Under the pieces are notes generated by a model. That model ran no database searches. It saw only the letters and a program-made list of their open reading frames with translations, and was not told where the DNA came from. From assembly GCA_963812525.1 (NCBI GenBank), contig CAWEVL010000003.1, positions 8,025 through 72,024 of the forward strand: a stretch of DNA of 64,000 nucleotides, read 5' to 3'. How positions within the stretch are numbered: position 1 is the stretch's first letter; each line of letters starts with the position of its first letter. Shown here one piece after another: positions 62,806-64,000 of this stretch. The position numbers and the translations under genes are program-made. Origin of the DNA: Bog-756 sp963812525 (GTDB lineage: Bacteria > Actinomycetota > Acidimicrobiia > Acidimicrobiales > RAAP-2).

Positions 62806-63837
62806 CTACTGGTGGTGGCGGCGACGGAGCCGGGCGTCGACGAGTGACGGTGGCGTCCACCCGGCGTCCTCCCGGTTGACGGTGGTCCCGGGCGGAACGA
62901 TCTCGTCGATCCGGTCCAGGACCGGGGAGTCCAGGCGGACGTCGGGCGCCGACAGCTGGGTCTCGAGCTGCTCCATGGTGCGGGGCCCGATGATGGCGGC
63001 GCTGATCGCCGGGTGCTCGAGCACGAAGGCCAGGGCCAGCTCCACCATGGTGACGCCGGCGTCGTCGGCCACTGCGGCCAGCTCGGTGACGATCTCCAAC
63101 TTGCGCTGGTTGCCGGGCAGGCTGAGGTCGTAGCGTCCGGGCGCCCGCTGGGCGCGTGCGCTGGTGTTGTCCTTGCCGGCCCCGAACCGGCCGGACAGCC
63201 ATCCCCCGGCCAGCGGGCTCCAGGGGATGACCCCCATCCCGTAGGCCTGGGCCACCGGCAGGACATCGGCCTCGATGCCCCGCACCAGGATGGAGTACGG
63301 GGGCTGTTCGGTCCGGAAGCGCTCCCGGCCCCGGCGCTCGGCCACCCACTGGGCCTCCACGATCCGCTCGGCGGGGTAGGTCGAGCTGCCGAAGGACCGG
63401 ATCTTTCCCGCGTGCACCAGGTCGCTGAGGGCGCCCAGGGTCTCGTCGAGATCCGTCGTCTCGTCCGGTCGGTGTACCTGGTAGAGGTCGATGTAGTCGG
63501 TCCCCAGCCGCCGCAGGCTGTGCTCGCACTCGGCCATGATCCACCGCCGCGAGCTGCCCTGGGCGTTGGGATCGTCGCCCATCGGAGCGAAGACCTTGGT
63601 GGCCAGGACCACCCGGGAGCGGTCCACCTCGGCCAGGGCCTCCCCCACGATGACCTCCGACTCCCCCGCCGAGTACACGTCGGCGGTGTCGATGAAATTG
63701 ATGCCGGCATCGAGGGCCCGGTGGATGATCCGGGCCGAATCGGCGTGATCGGGGTTGCCCCACTCCCCGAACATCATGGCCCCGAGGCAGAGAGGACTGA
63801 CCTTGATGCCGGTTCGGCCCAGCGTGCGCATCTTCAT
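62806..63837 (-). CDS. Aldo/keto reductase
   Basis: 343 residues forming an NADPH-dependent TIM barrel. The catalytic tetrad can be placed: Asp and Tyr in FIDTADVYSAGESE, Lys in VVLATKVFAP and His in YIDLYQVHRPD. GVIPWSPLAGGWLSG and AIIGPRTMEQLE near the end bind the cofactor. It reduces aldehydes or ketones. ATG 63837 (MKMRTLG) lies 7 bases after TAGGGT (63845-63850), which overlaps the stop codon of the upstream esterase gene. Confidence 0.93.
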   Translation of the reverse strand: MKMRTLGRTGIKVSPLCLGAMMFGEWGNPDHADSARIIHRALDAGINFIDTADVYSAGESEVIVGEALAEVDRSRVVLATKVFAPMGDDPNAQGSSRRWIMAECEHSLRRLGTDYIDLYQVHRPDETTDLDETLGALSDLVHAGKIRSFGSSTYPAERIVEAQWVAERRGRERFRTEQPPYSILVRGIEADVLPVAQAYGMGVIPWSPLAGGWLSGRFGAGKDNTSARAQRAPGRYDLSLPGNQRKLEIVTELAAVADDAGVTMVELALAFVLEHPAISAAIIGPRTMEQLETQLSAPDVRLDSPVLDRIDEIVPPGTTVNREDAGWTPPSLVDARLRRRHHQ

Positions 63838-63844
63838 GGGGCCG

Positions 63845-63850
63845 ACCCTA
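63845..63850 (-). promoter_or_regulatory. -10 element of the aldo/keto reductase gene (leaderless)
   Basis: TAGGGT on the minus strand, 7 bases before ATG 63837. Its first three bases are the TAG stop of the upstream gene. Confidence 0.5.
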
Positions 63851-64000
63851 CCGGTGGCGGCGGCCCGTGGCGTCGGCTTTGGGGAGCGAGTACTGCTGGA
63901 AGAACTGCCACATGGCCTGGTCGGCGTTGACCAGCACGGTCCCCCGCCCCACGCCCTGGAGGATCCAGGTGCTGGGCGGCCCGGTGTTGAAGGGGCTTCC
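63848..64000 (-). CDS. C-terminal end of a probable esterase (PHB-depolymerase/LpqC-like), partial
   Basis: Fifty codons and a TAG stop lie in the window, running off its right end. The segment LVNADQAMWQFFQQYSLP resembles the last helix of LpqC/poly(3-hydroxybutyrate)-depolymerase-type alpha/beta hydrolases, where N/D-A-T-x-x-I/M-W-x-F-F is common. The catalytic part is outside, so the call rests on this segment alone. Confidence 0.45.
   Translation of the reverse strand, partial: GSPFNTGPPSTWILQGVGRGTVLVNADQAMWQFFQQYSLPKADATGRRHR

Overview
The window is very G+C-rich (strong G/C bias at third codon positions) and gene-dense on both strands. Its content fits a free-living, aerobic, F420-using actinobacterium. 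Supporting genes are an LLM-class F420-dependent oxidoreductase, a TIGR03668-type PPOX oxidoreductase, an ECF41 (SigJ) sigma factor, a DUF222/HNH protein, a DUF6295 protein, many GTG starts and a TANNNT -10 element lying 6-8 bases before start codons. A lineage such as Acidimicrobiia is an inference, not a demonstration. I see no rRNA, tRNA, CRISPR array, insertion sequence or prophage.

Layout. 0-3.5 kb: TrpB2-type tryptophan synthase beta chain, amidase, divergent GNAT. 3.6-12.5 kb: a recC-recB-recD operon joined by 4-base stop/start overlaps. 12.8-17.6 kb: DUF5684 membrane protein with a proline-rich repeat tail, DUF6295 protein, dienelactone hydrolase, an MFS exporter coupled to a MerR regulator with an operator-like palindrome, and a PaaI-like thioesterase. 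17.6-19.9 kb: an FAD oxidoreductase-sigJ operon preceded by an ECF41-type promoter (TGTCACA-N16-CGTC). 19.9-25 kb: lipoprotein, FtsH-like membrane protease, catalase plus Fur-family regulator with a palindrome inside the catalase promoter. 25-34.3 kb: large cyclase/AAA/TPR protein, HxlR regulator, possible PemK/MazF-fold protein, YrhK-like protein, phytoene-dehydrogenase-like oxidoreductase, HNH protein.

34.5-42.8 kb is a signalling island. It holds two plus-strand response regulators, a minus-strand operon (response-regulator/adenylate cyclase, ABC ATPase, histidine kinase, each overlapping the next by 4 bases), and a divergent pair made of a cyclic-nucleotide-binding protein and a metallo-beta-lactamase-fold hydrolase. 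Together they look like a synthesis-sensing-breakdown circuit for a cyclic nucleotide. 42.8-50.6 kb: LLM oxidoreductase, thioesterase and acyl-CoA dehydrogenase, an orphan FtsX-type permease, pdxH and a class-V aminotransferase. 50.6-64 kb: amine oxidase coupled to a C69 peptidase, PPOX and sulfide:quinone-reductase-like redox enzymes, 3-methyladenine glycosylase, GGDEF-EAL protein, a broken ABC substrate-binding protein, limonene-epoxide-hydrolase-like protein, FMN reductase, MBL hydrolase, MFS exporter, aldo/keto reductase and the end of an esterase.

Quality warning. At least ten genes carry single-base frameshifts. Nearly all are one extra base, and most are repaired by shortening a G or C run by one. 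Corrected lengths are multiples of three and match the family sizes, so most of these are probably consensus errors rather than pseudogenes. The affected genes are listed as spanning features with the shift positions given.
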